64,000 nt of DNA, from contig CAJQUN010000221.1 of the NCBI GenBank assembly GCA_907163345.1, positions 558,001 through 622,000 on the forward strand. Reading direction: 5' to 3'. The DNA is from Haberlea rhodopensis (Eukaryota > Streptophyta > Magnoliopsida > Lamiales > Gesneriaceae). Both the position numbers and the translations under genes were made by a program. Below are positions 49,826 to 62,243 of the stretch, piece after piece; positions within the stretch are counted from its first letter, which is position 1, and each line of letters begins with the position of its first letter. The notes under the pieces are model-generated. The model was not told where the DNA came from. It saw only the letters and a program-made list of their open reading frames with translations, and did not search any database.

Positions 49826-52206
49826 TGTGATGTCCCCGAAATGAGTAAGTACAATTAAAGCATTAATTATGATTATGTGATTGATTATGTGAATAATCAT
49901 GTTAATTTGGGGTACAATTTTAATAACCCCACTATATTCCCCTTTTATCCCATTTTCCCTTAACTTCTTCCCCACCACTCAAAAACCCCCAATTCTCTCC
50001 CAAAGCCCTAACCTCACCCCATTTTCGAAATCCCTCAAAGGAGGAATGAGGAAACTCCACAAAACTTGTGTTTGTGTGATCTTTGTTAAGATTTGGAGTC
50101 TTCAAGAGGTATGGAACCCTTCCTAAAGTTTTTATGAAGTTTGGATTTGAAATGGGATGATTTTGAAGTGATTTTAGTGGATTTGGTTGGGTATATGTTG
50201 TATGTTGTTGGGGTATGATTTTTGAAGTGTTTTAAGTGGGTTTTAGTGAGTTATGATGTTGTTGATGTTGTAAGGAAGTTTGGTTTAAGTGTTGGTATGG
50301 ATTGGAAGGAATTTTTGGTGCAAAAATGGTGAAAATCGCGACTCTGTGCGAGGCGATCGATCGCCTGAAAAGAGGCGACCGATCACCATAGGGCAGTACC
50401 ATTTTCACAGGGGAGGCGATCGATCGCCTAAAATGAGGCGACCGATCGCCGAGAGGCAGTAGCCAATCCAAGTGTTAGGCGATCGATCGCCATGTTTGAA
50501 GCGATCGATCGCCGCGAAGAAAAATTTGAGGCGATCGATCGCCTCAAGTAGCGATCGATCGCCACTGTGTAAAAGTTGGAAAATGATGATTTTTGTTGAA
50601 TTTTTGGTATTTGGCTATTGTTTAGCTTCTAATACCGATTTGTATGGTTATGTGGAACCATCCCAGGTGCCAACAACATCGAGAAGATAGAGTTCTTCAA
50701 TTTCTCCACTTTTGGAATTAAGGTACGTAAGAAGCGTACGGGCATCGCACGGTAACACCCTCCTAACTATGACTATGTATTGATTGCATAAGTTTATGAT
50801 GATGATGTTTATGATGATGATGCTTACGATGATGATTATGACGATGATGTTTATGATGATGACGTTTACGATGATGTTTATGATGATGATGTTTACGATG
50901 ATGTTTATGATGATGATGCTTACGATGATGATTATGATGATGATGTTTATGATGATGATGCTTACGATGATGATTATGATGATGATGTTTATGATGATGA
51001 TGCTTACGATGATGATTATGATGACGATGTTTATGATGATGATGTTTACGATGATGATTATGATAAGTAAGTTTATGAGGATGATGTATATGATGATGAT
51101 GTTTATGATGATGATTGCGATAAGTAAGTTTATAACAATGTTATACGATGTTTATAAAAGGGTAAGATCCCCATATGGTAAGATGCCATACAATGTTATA
51201 AAGTGGTAAGATGCCACGGGGTAAGATGCCCATATGGTAAGATGCCATACAATGTTATAATGTGGTAAGATGCCACGGGGTAAGATGCCCATATAGTAAG
51301 ATGTCATACGATGTTATTATGTGGTAAGATGCCACGGGGTAAGATGCCCATATGGTAAGATGCCATACAATGTTATTGTGTGGTAAGATGCCACGGGGTA
51401 AGATGCCCATATGGTAAGAGGCCATACGATGTTATTGTGTGGTAAGATACCACGGGGTAAGATGCCCATATGCATGAAGGTAAAACAGGGTTAACAAGAA
51501 GAAGTTAACGAATAACCAGTAAATTACTTAACCAAGACTTCGTACATTTACTGTTGTATCTTGTTATAATGCTTAAATGATGATGATGTTATAAGATGAT
51601 GACGTTATAAGATGATGAAGTCATAAGATGATGATGCTTATATGATGATGATGTTATAAATGATGATATGTATAAGATGATAATGCTTATATGATGATGA
51701 TGCTGTAAGACGACGATATTTATAAGACGTCGATTTTAATCATTCATGTCGAGAATTAATGATTTTATGTATGGCTATGAAACAGGGACAACCAAAAAGG
51801 GTTAATGCAATTAACCAGGAAGTATACGTTACCAATTACTTTCATGCATTCATTTATATGCCATTGCCCTATGATGTTAAGTAACGATATACATGCTCAT
51901 GATGGGTTGTTCCTGTAGGTACACTTTTGGACTAAAGGACTAAGGGCCGGGTTGAGGCAGTGAGCTATGAGGAGCATGAAAGATGTTAGGATTCAGGATT
52001 TCTGGATAGTCTCTACTCTAGTAGTAGCATAATTCTATCGCTTTAACATTCATATTGAGAATGTAACTAATTAAGGTTGAAATTTCATTTTTTTGGCCCG
52101 TAATCTTATTAGCTCAAACTTGCAACCGGAACCCTTAAGAGGTTATGAATGCATGTTCAGTCCATAATACGTGTATAATATGACGTTAAGGTAGGAAGAC
52201 CCTACA
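49826..52206 (+). repeat. Gyp-3 3' LTR
   Basis: Near-identical to 43988-46377, including the ATGATG array (50793-51135), ggtaagatgcc repeats (51160-51480) and conserved blocks. Followed by the target duplication gatag. Confidence 0.92.
50353..50563. repeat. GATC palindrome cluster (8 units), Gyp-3 3' LTR
   Basis: Same cluster as 44516-44726, with one variant unit changed to gcgaccgatcac. Confidence 0.9.
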
Positions 52207-52211
52207 GATAG

Positions 52212-52477
52212 CTGTGTACTTTGATTTAATGACTGATCACATGCGGGTCATAAAGTAGTTATATTGGGCGTTCAGTGATGCTGTCAGATGCCTATGATTG
52301 TCGTTGGGGATTCACCACTGGTCTTGATGAACCAGGATGTCCTATGTGTTTTTTCTGTATATGATTCAACGAATATCTGGCCAGAGTGGGTAGTGCTTGT
52401 GAAAAAAGAGTTTTTCATATACGCACACAATGAATCACATAACGTGAAACAAATACATAGTTATTAAAATCACAAGG
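52212..52477. other. Probable tail of Cop-2
   Basis: Resumes after the Gyp-3 target duplication, so it was contiguous with 43987. I cannot match it to the expected end of a copia pol or to a copia LTR. No frame is present. It is cut at 52478 by the Gyp-4 LTR. Confidence 0.35.
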
Positions 52478-54763
52478 TGTAAGGACCCCCGTGCCCTTAA
52501 CCCGTTATTAATGTATTAACCCATGTATTTGGTGCATACAATCATGTAATCAGGGGAGAAAGAACCGCATGCAACCATAGCATAATGTACCAACCATAAA
52601 ATTTCTTACATTATTCCACATAATGTTCAAATTCCCCATATCACTCAACCCTTATGTATGCATCTTATAATACACTAACATATTCTCAATTCATTTAGAA
52701 ATTCCTTAATTAATTGCATGCAACCCATAAATGAAATGAAAAGAGAAAGGCCCTTGCTTTTTTATACAACCCATATACACATATAATAGTGCTCACATGC
52801 GAGCATCAATCGAATGTATGTGTATCTAATGTATAAAATACTGTGCTCAATACCGTCACTGGTACTTCGATCCTGGAAGTACCTCCAATCCATAGCTCGA
52901 TCTCAACTCCGGAGCTACCGCTGTACCTGTTCAACCTGCCCCAACAGAGACAGCCCCCACACGGGGTGAGCATACCAATACCACCGATCCAATAATCACA
53001 ATATAACAGTTCATAATTTACAGAATGTAAATGCCATGAATTTTAGAAGATACTCCCTGGATGGTATCATCCTCATCCGGATCCCCTGTGTTGTTCCTGT
53101 TCTCAAAATAACCGAAACCGTCAAATTCCCAAAAGCCAGTTAATCATCTCACTGATTAACTAAATCCATTCGTGCCATGCCAGTTTCATAATCAAATATG
53201 ATTAAATCATTAAACAAATGACCATAGATATCACATATATCTAACCAATGATTCCATAGTTCTATTTCATCGCTCGCTCCACAATAGCGGCATTTTAACC
53301 TCTCCCACGCTCAACATCGACAACATCCAATCATTGCTCGCTCAAAAGCGGCACCATATTATTCCCAATGTATATCCATTTATTGCAAATACAATATACC
53401 ATGCATTTCACAGTTGCAATAATATAAAAGGCTATGCTCGTAAGTTATACGTACCTTAGAATTTCGTAGTTCGAATCCAACCTTGCATTAGTCCCGTGAT
53501 CCGATGAATTACGTGCTAACACACAAAATAATTCACAATTATTTACAAGCATGCAACCACGTGCCCAAGCACGTTTACAAACCCAAATATATCATCAATT
53601 AATGACGATTAACCATTTTAAAAGACTCCGGGCGAAGCATGCATCGATTACATAACATCAACCCAAAATATGCCAAGAAACAGGGCCTCTCGATTGATCG
53701 GACATAAGCCCTCGATCGATCGAGAGCCACAGCAAAGATTGGCCCCAAAAATCCTTCGCACGCAATCGATCGGCGAGACTGACCGATCGATCGCCACGCG
53801 CGATCGATCGATCGGTAGTCTCGCTCGATCGATCGCCAACACTATTCATCGCCTTCCATTTTTGCCAACGTCGCCATGTTTTCACCGATCGATTGCCAAG
53901 GTATTTCACCGCCTTATTTTTACTCTGTCTTCGGCGATCGATCACCATAGGGCTCGCGATCGATCGCCGATGTCTGAACATTTCAGAATATGGCGATTTT
54001 GAGCATATCCTCATGGTTCTTCTTCTACAACTCAAATCAAACCATGAAAACTTACTCACCAAATTACCTAGCATCATATAAACACCTTTCTAGCATATTT
54101 CCAATCATTTCTTTGAATGATAACAAGTCTTAATGCAAGTCATAGAAGAATAGTAACCTCACATGCTTCAAGTTTCCATCAACTAGGCACATATACATCA
54201 TATGCTATAAAATTCTTACCAAGAAGATATGAAGTCACTTCAGTCAACTTTCTAGCTTGTTTACCAAGTGAAATCCAAGCAAAAGATGCAAAAAAATGCA
54301 AGGGTTTTTGAGAGGTGCTTGTGTAGAGATTTGCTAGGTGAATTATGGTGTAGTATATTTCTAAATCTGATTTCCTCTTTAAATATAAAGTCTCAAATGC
54401 ATCTAAAATTGCATTGCACATGTGCATCACAATCCAAATGTAATTCAAATACCATTCAACTTCATGTAACATGGTTTATTGTGCAACTATGTATCCTTCC
54501 TACCAATCATGTTCAACTAGCAACCATTCAACATCTCTACTATACTTCCCATATCAAACATATATGGGCCACATCTAACAATGCCATATAATGTGTCTTA
54601 GTTCATGCTATCTCCTACTAAACTTGCTTTAGTCCACATAAACATCAATTCTCTTGCACTCATATTCGGTTCAATCAGAATCCGAGACCATATCATACCG
54701 TAATTATTTCATAATTATGCCATAACCATATCACACATGAATCTGTCATATCAAGGCATTACA
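52478..54763 (-). repeat. Gyp-4 left (3') LTR, chimeric
   Basis: Plus-strand ends are tgtaaggaccccc and caaggcattaca, 2,286 bp. From about 53872 to 54763 it is nearly identical to 62148-63041. From 52478 to about 53871 it differs, and has cgctcgctcc / agcggca words (53270-53355) like the Gyp-1 short repeats. The switch falls inside the GATC cluster. A candidate donor cacttg|gtaaac (minus, 54265/54264) and a TATA-like ctttatatttaaa (about 54378-54390) are present. Confidence 0.75.
53690..53968. repeat. GATC palindrome cluster (9 units), Gyp-4 left LTR
   Basis: Units include ctcgatcgatcgag, ccgatcgatcgcc and the extended cgatcgatcgatcgg; three are degenerate (gattgatcg, gatcgattg, gatcgatcac). 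The chimera breakpoint at about 53871 lies within it. Confidence 0.85.
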
Positions 54764-54780
54764 ATTCTCCCCTACTAATT
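54764..54780 (-). other. Polypurine tract, Gyp-4
   Basis: The minus strand reads aattagtaggggagaat before the LTR start tgtaatgcc, preceded by the family-wide cgaggacgaaat. Confidence 0.78.
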
Positions 54781-54924
54781 GAATTTCGTCCTCGAAATTG
54801 CAGATACATAACATGAACATATACTCAATCCTACTGCAATAAGGCAAAAAGCATAATATATATGTAACATTGCAGTAACTACTCACCAACAGTATCATAA
54901 AAATGTAAAGTCATGCCAGAAAAG

Positions 54925-56280
54925 AACTCAGGATACTGATGTATCATATGCTACTCCGTCTCCCACGTTGCCTCCTCGATACCCCGTCGATCCCATTGTA
55001 CCTTTACCATTGGTATATCTTTATTTGGCAATGTCCGCTCAGCTCTATCCAGAATCTTCACTGGTCGTTCCAAATAAGACACGTCTGTATATAACTATAC
55101 TTCAGATGATTGCAATACATGACTCTGATCTGGTTCATATTTCCTCAATAGTGAAACATGAAACACATCGTGGATACTACTCAATGCTGGCGGTAATGCT
55201 AATCGATATGCTAATGTACCAATACGTTGCAACATCTCATAAGGACCAACATACCGTGGAGACAACTTTCCACGCTTACCAAATCGTACCACACCTTTAA
55301 AAGGTGAGATTTTCAAGAATACTCGGTCTCCAACTTGAAATTCATGTGGTCTATGTCGCTTATTGGCATAAGCAGCTTGTCTATCTTGAGCAGCTTGCAA
55401 TTTCAATCTGATCAGTTTCACTTTCTCTTCCATTTCACGTATCATATCTGGTCCATTTAGTGAAGACTGATCCGCATCATCCCAATATAATGGCGATCTA
55501 CATCGTCGCCCATACAGTGCCTCAAATGGTGCCATCTGGATACTAGTTTGATAACTGTTATTGGAAGAAAATTCCACTAATGGCAATGACTCTTGCCACG
55601 CGTTATCAAACTCCAATACACATTCCCGCAACATATCCTCAACCGTCTGTATCGTACGCTCTGTCTGTCCATCTGTTTGAAGATGATACGCTGTACTCAA
55701 TCGTAATTCCGTTCCAGTGCTGACTGTAATCCTTCCCAAAAATGAGAAGCAAATCTCGGATCTCTGTCCGATACAATGGAAATTGGTATTCCATGTAGTC
55801 TCACAACATGTTGAATGTATAATTGAGCCATCTTCAAGTAGTTGTATGTCATACTGTATTGTATGAAGTGAGCTACTTTTTTTAGTCTGTCAACAACTAC
55901 CCATATCGCATCACAGGCAGAAGAAGTCCGTGGCAAATGGGTGAAAAAATCCATTGTAATGTGTTCCCATTTCCATTGAGGAATTTCTAAACTCATCGAT
56001 TCACCTCCTGGTCTTTGTCGTTCTGCTTTTACTTGTTGACAGATCAAACAACGTTTCACAAAGTCTAATACACCCCGTTTCATGCGTTTTCACCAAAATT
56101 GAGTACGAAAATCTTTGTACATTTTCTTTCGTTCAGGATGTATACTATACCTACTACAATGAGCACGTTGTAGTATTTCTTGGCGTAGTCCTAAAGAAGC
56201 AGGTACTACCCAACAGTTTCGATGTTTTAAACTTCCATATCTTGTTATCACAAATTGAGATGTTTGTCCTTGACATATCC
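54925..56280 (-). pseudogene. Gyp-4 integrase and chromodomain region
   Basis: Broken frames give the integrase zinc region (RCLICQQVKAERQ), the first catalytic Asp (TMDFFTHLP), the second (SDRDPRFASHFW), the Glu (TDGQTERTIQTVED), the GPY/F module (LSPRYVGPYEMLQ) and a chromodomain-like end with an in-frame stop within the WETE..HM motif. A frameshift near 55700-55740 splits the core between the second Asp and the Glu. Confidence 0.8.
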
Positions 56281-56287
56281 TTTCTTT

Positions 56288-56995
56288 CTAGTGTTGTACC
56301 TCATCATCAGTAGTTTGTGCCGTTCTGATTTTCTCAAAGATATCGGGTTCAACCAACAATATTGATACCCTTACTGGCACTGTCTCTACATCAAATTCAT
56401 ATCCCAATGTACAACAAGAAGTTATCAAGGCTGACAAATGAATTATATCGTTGTCAGTGCTGTGTACCTTGCGACTTAAGGCATCTGCTGTCAGATTCGC
56501 CTTTCCTGGATGATATTCGATCTCACAATCATAATCCTTTAAGAGATCCATCCATCTCCTTTGCCTCATATTCAACTCTATCTGAGTGAATAAAAACTTT
56601 AAACTTTTATGTTCAATATATATGGTAAACGACGTACCATATAAATAGTGTCGCCATATCTTCAACGCAAATACAATGGCTGCCAACTCCAGATCATGCA
56701 CTGGATATTTCATTTCACGTGGCTTTAGTTGTCTTGATGCATAAGCCACCACATGTTTATCCTGCATCAATACACAACCTAAACCAAGTAATGATGCATC
56801 AGTATAAAGAGCAAACATGTCATGCTCTGATGGAATAATCAACACCGGAGCTGTAGTTAACCGATGTTTCAATTCCTGAAAACTATGCTCACATGCCTCT
56901 GACCATCTAAATGGTAATCCCTTCTGTGTCAGCTGTGTTAATGGTTTGGCAATTGTTGAAAACCCTTCAACAAACCGTTTGTAGTATCCAGCCAA
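56288..56995 (-). pseudogene. Gyp-4 RNase H region
   Basis: A 235-residue open stretch with the RT connection (GYYKRFVEGFSTIAKPLTQ), RNase H (LYTDASLLGLGCVLMQDK, ELAAIVFALKIWRHYL, TIYIEHKSLKF, where the usual YTDH reads YIEH) and the linker YHPGKANLTADALSRK. Frames break on both sides (57000-57036 and 56287). Confidence 0.8.
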
Positions 56996-57036
56996 ACCAA
57001 GAAACTTCGAATCTCTGGTACAGAAGTAGGTGCTGA

Positions 57037-58300
57037 CTAATTTAACACCGCTTCTATCTTTCTCGGATCGACTGATATACCATCTTTAGATATCACATGT
57101 CCCAAAAATCCTATACTGGTCAACCAAAACTCACACTTACTGAGTTTGGCATACAATTGATGTGTTCTCAACAGTTGCAATACCAGATGCAAATGGTGGA
57201 CATGTTCTATTTCACTCCGAGAATAGATAAGTATATCATCGATAAACACAATGACAAATTGATCAAGGTATTCCTGGAAAACTCGATTCATCAAACTCAT
57301 GAAGATAGCTGGAGCATTCGTCACACCAAATGGCATCAATAGGAACTCATAATGTCCATAGCGAGTTCTGAATGCTGTCTTCTGTACATCTCATTCCCTC
57401 ACACGTATTTGATAATAACTAGATCTCAAATCAATCTTAGAATATCTCATAGATCTTTGTAATTGATCAAACAAATCATCAATACGAGGAAGAGGATATT
57501 TATTCTTTATGGTTACCTTGTTCAACTGTCTATAGTCAACGAACAGTCGCATTGAACCATCCTTCTTCTTGACAAACGATACCGGAGCACCCCAAGGCGA
57601 TACACTAGGACGTATGTACCCCTTGTCCAATAGATCTTGTAATTGAGTTTTTAACTCTCTTAATTCAGATGGTGCCATTCGATATGGTGCTCGTGAAATT
57701 GCAGAAGTACCAGGTAACAATTCAATACCAAATTCCACTTCTCGACTTGGTGGAAATCCAGGAATCTCATCTGGAAATGTATCTGCATACTCTGCAACTA
57801 TTGGTATATTCTCTACTATTCTTTCTACTTTCTTATCTATTACATCAACATCATATATCACATAACCCATATGTCCACGTTCTAACAAGCGGGACATTCG
57901 AAGAGCCGATATCAATGGAATCTTGGCACGTGATCCTTGTCCATAGAAGATCCATTGATTTCCAGTATCAGACTGAAATCTCACTGTCTTCTGACAACAC
58001 TCTACAACAGTTTTATATCTGCTCAAGACATCAATACCAAGAATACAATCAAAATCCATCATGTCTAGCACAATCAAATCAGCCTGTATCCCATACTCAG
58101 TATTAAACTGAATCACACAATCAGACACACTCTGACACGTCATCATAGTAGTTCCCATGGGTGTCGAGACATACAGAGGCATCAACAGTGGAGACTAGCA
58201 TATATGATACCGGTCAATAAACACTTGTGCAACAAATGAATGTGATGCACCAGTATCAATCAAAAGTAAAGCGGGATAAGTAAATAAACTATACTTACCC
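57037..58300 (-). pseudogene. Gyp-4 protease and reverse transcriptase
   Basis: The protease Asp-Thr-Gly region lies around 58190-58270 in a broken frame. The open stretch 58185-57391 covers the protease C terminus (FDCILGIDVLSRYKTVV) and the RT start (GYIRPSVSPWGAPVSF, RLFVDYRQLNKVTI). A stop at 57391 interrupts RT, and 57339-57037 resumes with PFGVTNAPAIFMSLMN and the catalytic FVIVFIDDILIYS. Two or three stops and frameshifts; key Asp residues remain. Confidence 0.82.
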
Positions 58301-59250
58301 GTGATCACATCATCAGGAGCTGCCTCTGCTTGCTCCTTGTTCAGTGCATACACCTGAGCCTGAGGTGGTCCTGCTCTCTGTCCTCCACCAGTTCATGGAA
58401 CACCCTATGGTCTCTGCTGCACTGTACTTCTGACATATTCCCTCTCATCTGTTGTCCCCCAGCTTGAGGACAATCTCTTATCATGTGTCATGCCCTCCCA
58501 CAGCGAAAACAAACCGGAGTATCAAGTTGTGGACAATATCGTTTAAAATGCGGTCCTCCACACTTAAAACATTGTAAACCTCGACCACTGCTACCACTAC
58601 TGCCTTGGGATTGTCTCTTGACCCCTTGTTCACCACCCTTCTGCATAGAAAACCGCTTTCCACTAAATCTAGAGGAAGATGCACCTCCTCATGATGCTTT
58701 AAACGGTTCCCCTCTGGGTCTCATGCTCTCTGATGTAGGTGGTTGGGATTGTCCTACATCCTTATACACTCCAACTGCAATATCAGCCATCTCAGCTCTA
58801 GTCAACGCTTCCTCAAATGATGTAGGGTTATTAGAAATCACCCTATCAAACAACTCAGGCCTTAAACCCTTCACATACAGTCTGATCTTTGCCTTTGTGT
58901 TTGCAGCGATATGCGGTACATACCGTAACAAGGAAGAATACTGCAAAGCATAATCAGACACTGTCATGGTTCCCTGTTTCAGATTAGTAAACTCATCTTC
59001 TTTTCTCTGCCTCGCAGCCACAGAGAAATAGTGATCAAGAAAACCATTTCTGAATACATCACAATCCACAGTCTGTCCTTGAGCTCTCAGCTCAATCAAT
59101 GTGGCTTTCCACCACATCATTGCTTTCTTTGCTAACTGGAACTCAGCCAAACGTAACCAAGCTGACTTGGCACATGGTGCTGATACAAAGATCTGGTCCA
59201 GACGTTCCAACCATTCCTCTGCTTGTTCCCCTGATTCAGTACCCTCAAAC
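58301..59250 (-). pseudogene. Gyp-4 gag, main part, with zinc knuckles
   Basis: 59250-58689 is open and encodes the Gag core (EEWLERLDQIFVSAPCAKSA, LAEFQLAKKAMMWWK). It ends at a TGA after EPFKAS. Beyond it, in the same direction, are a knuckle-like CFKCGGPHFKRYC and a second with Gly changed to stop (CFRCGRA*H). The N-terminal part lies beyond the inserted copia LTR at 60764-60934. Confidence 0.82.
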
Positions 59251-60763
59251 TGTTAGGAATCCGATCAAGCAATATGCAGCGGAAAATAAAACTGGATTCC
59301 TACCAAGGACCTAACAAAGTAATCATATCGAGATTGAATAGAATCATACCCTTGAAGCGTGTTTGAAGCAGATTCCTCGTTGCAACACCACGAGTCACGA
59401 ACAAAGATTTGCACCTTTGTCTCTACGGTATCCACACGATCAAATCGAAAAGGGGATGTTGAAGAACAAATTGCTAGACTTGATCTTCAACCGAAATAAA
59501 AACTTGACACGGTTCTTAACCGATAGACGGCGGCCGGAAAACACACGCAATCAAGGCGGCAGCCGTGAGTCTCACTCGGAATCGGCGGCGGCCGAGAGTT
59601 GCTTGGTGGAGAGAGGCGGCCGAGAGCTATGAGAGGGTGGCTACTAGGTTTTAGGAATAATTAACTCTTAAATTAATTCAAACCCTTGTTAGCTTATTAT
59701 ATCTAATATTAGATTTAATTAAAAGCTTTCAAAAAGCCTCATTGGCCCAAACCCAACATCTTAATTTAATCCATATATCTAATATTTGTAATTAAGACTC
59801 TTCTTAATTAATTAATTCATCCAATGAATTTTATTTCCCTTTATCGATTTAATCTTTTGTGCGACCCGATAGGATCTTGCAATGTTGGCAGTGACATAAA
59901 ATCTAATTTTATGTCACAAGCAATGAGTGGTATCTAGCAACATATCAAGGCTACCCAAATTACAAGAATGTCATTGACTCGACATAACCTATGGACTGTG
60001 ATAATATTAACCATGTAACTTAATCCATTTGTCCAATGTGTTTAGATTGAACACGAGTCATGGAATATTCATACTCGTATATTCAATCTTTTATTTCTTG
60101 ATCCCCAAGTAGAACTAGAATAAACAAATAAGCTCGATATCACATATCGACTCATTCGAGCATGGCCATGCATTTTAGTCTCACTTGATCAAGGGCCCAA
60201 ACACTTCTCCTGTTATATAGGAGGGACAAATCCTATCTTGATCAATCAACATCCCTCTACATAATTCGTAGTATATCCAATAGTTGTCTTTATAGTTTAC
60301 CCTGTTACAGGTAACGTTTGACAATATCAAGATATATAACTCCTTATGTTGAGATCTCAGATGATCTGAAGTCGTAAGGATTACATATACTATTATCACT
60401 ATGAGAATTGCTTATGACACTCATATAACTATCCATGTAGCATTCTCACGGTGGGTCTGTCCAGTACAGTGTTCTCTAACATGTACCCATGTGTTGATTT
60501 GATATCTCATATCTATGAACAATTAATCAATCAAAACATACTAGTCTCAATGCATTATCATTGTCCCGATTCATGATAATACTTGACTAGGGACAATCTT
60601 TAAGAACAATACAATATTATTCTAAGGACATTAACTTATATAATAATTCATATTTCACAGATACTCGAATAATATATAATAATGAGTTTCCATTAATAAA
60701 ACCATAATACATTGTATAACATAAACAATCATATAATGAGTTGTCTTAGGGCATATCCCAACA
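59251..60763 (-). mobile_element. Copia solo LTR inserted in Gyp-4 gag
   Basis: 1,513 bp with plus-strand ends tgttaggaatcc and catatcccaaca, related to the Cop-1 LTR family but more diverged. It interrupts the Gag segment between QPPR and FEGTESG. Flanks are caaac on the left and aaaaa/aaaac on the right, an approximate 5-bp duplication. No interior is present. The small frames at 59363-59632 and 60181-60399 are not genes. Confidence 0.78.
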
Positions 60764-60934
60764 AAAAACGAGGTGGTTGATAACTCAGAAACTGGGTCAA
60801 TGTTAATTTCCTAGGTAACAACACCTATTCTACCGGCCCTTGCCCAAGTGGTGGTGGTGGCACAGGCGCCAATCCAACACTAGCATTGCCACACATGGCA
60901 TCCCCAATGTCATCGTGAGGTACTCTATCTGCCA
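60764..60934 (-). pseudogene. Gyp-4 gag, N-terminal part
   Basis: Starts at ATGGCAGAT, equivalent to the Gyp-2 start, and reads PVPPPPLGQGP then LTLTQFLSYQPPR, with an in-frame TAG between them. It ends where the copia LTR inserted. Confidence 0.75.
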
Positions 60935-60937
60935 TTA

Positions 60938-60988
60938 CTGCAAATACAAGGTTACCAACAACAAACAAATATATAAAGCATGTCAGTA
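60938..60988 (-). promoter_or_regulatory. Candidate branch point and 3' splice site before gag, Gyp-4
   Basis: On the minus strand tactgac (plus 60988-60982) is followed by a T-rich stretch and tatttgcag (ending at plus 60938), three bases before the gag ATG. With the donor cacttg|gtaaac at 62541/62540 it would define a 1.6-kb leader intron containing the primer site. Confidence 0.45.
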
Positions 60989-61083
60989 TAACATCATATC
61001 AATACTCTCAACATGCTTTCAAGATATTAGGCAACTCCCTAATACACTTCCTCTACCCTTGTTCACCCTGTTCTCGAACCACT

Positions 61084-61095
61084 GCTCTGATACCA
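61084..61095 (-). other. Primer-binding site, Gyp-4
   Basis: gctctgatacca on plus, four bases from the LTR end at 61100, the same spacing as Gyp-2. Confidence 0.85.
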
Positions 61096-61639
61096 CTAAT
61101 GTGGGGTCCTCGTTACTTAATCCATTATGTATCAGTTCATTATACATATGTGAGTAAGAATTAAGTAAATCATACACTGATTAAGAGTTTACTTATGAAG
61201 GTTGTTACAAGTTGACAAAACCATGTCATAATATACATCATATGTACAACAAAACAACCTAGATAAATATAACTCCTAAGCAGTGGTTCAGCTCGTAGCG
61301 GAATAAGACTCACAATCCCTTCCTCCCACGTCTATGAGTCCCTACAGAAATAATCACACAACATGAGTAAAGATAAACAACCATCTCAGTGCGATATCAA
61401 TAAGAAATATAAACTATAAAGCACTATAAACATCAACTATGATTGTTCTGTATCATGCATCATCAAATGCAAATATGCCATGACATGTCTCACCCAATCA
61501 TCCTGTTATAACGAGACCGATATGATATGCCTATCTCAGCTCAATATGTCAGTGGAACCTTCTCACATCTTCATATTAGCAGCACATATCATAGCACCGC
61601 CCTCATACGTTATAACAACCAGAGCATATACTCAACCGG

Positions 61640-61775
61640 AGTATACCTCTCATGCCAAAGCATATACAGCATACCTATTGTGGCAATAATCCAAGCCAAA
61701 GCATATGCCCAACACTGGCATACCTATCGTGGCACTGATCTCAGCCAAAGCATATGTTATATACCTATCGTGGCA
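61640..61775. repeat. Short tandem repeats in Gyp-4 right LTR
   Basis: Three imperfect copies of a 45-50 bp unit built from gccaaagcatat, then catacctatcgtggca. They lie where the other chromovirus LTRs have their short repeats; read on minus, tgccacgataggta partly recalls the ggtaagatgccac unit. Confidence 0.6.
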
Positions 61776-62034
61776 TCCATCTCAACAATATGAACATCAT
61801 GAATGTACATACATATGATACCACAACTAATATGATACAATGTCCATATCATCATCACAATCATATCATATACTCGTACGTTAACACGTACCTGTTATGC
61901 GACACAAAAGATATAAATTAGACGTCCTTCTCCCCTGTTATGATGCTACAACAATATCAACAATATATCATGTTATAATAGGCTTCAAAATCAAATTCCA
62001 CAAAAATCTAACATTTTGAAAAATATACACCCTA

Positions 62035-62243
62035 GCGATCGATCGCCATTTCTCCCGATTGATCGCCAACATGTTCTGTTTCATCGCGATCGATCGCCAC
62101 TATCTCATGATCGATCGCCAAAGTGTTCTGTTTCCTCTCGATCGATCGCCATGTTTTCACCGATCGATCGCCAAGGTATTTCACCGCCTTATTTTTACTC
62201 TGTCTTCGGCGATCTATCACCATAGGGCTCGCGATCGATCGCT
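62035..62243. repeat. GATC palindrome cluster (8 units), Gyp-4 right LTR
   Basis: Eight units, mostly cgatcgatcgcc, two of them degenerate (gattgatcg, gatctatcac). Confidence 0.88.

Larger units (their letters stand above)
43988..52206 (+). mobile_element. Gyp-3: chromovirus with gag deletion and ruined pol
   Basis: LTRs 43988-46377 (2,390 bp) and 49826-52206 (2,381 bp) are flanked by the perfect 5-bp duplication gatag (43983-43987 and 52207-52211). By eye the LTRs differ at only about 20 positions, near 1%. The interior is only 3,448 bp (4,775 in Gyp-2), lacks gag and the zinc knuckles, and is full of stops and frameshifts relative to Gyp-2. It must have been mobilised by proteins from another element. 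Confidence 0.9.

Noticed and set aside
58483..58953. 156-residue plus-strand frame
   Set aside because: Antisense of the Gyp-4 gag and zinc-knuckle region.
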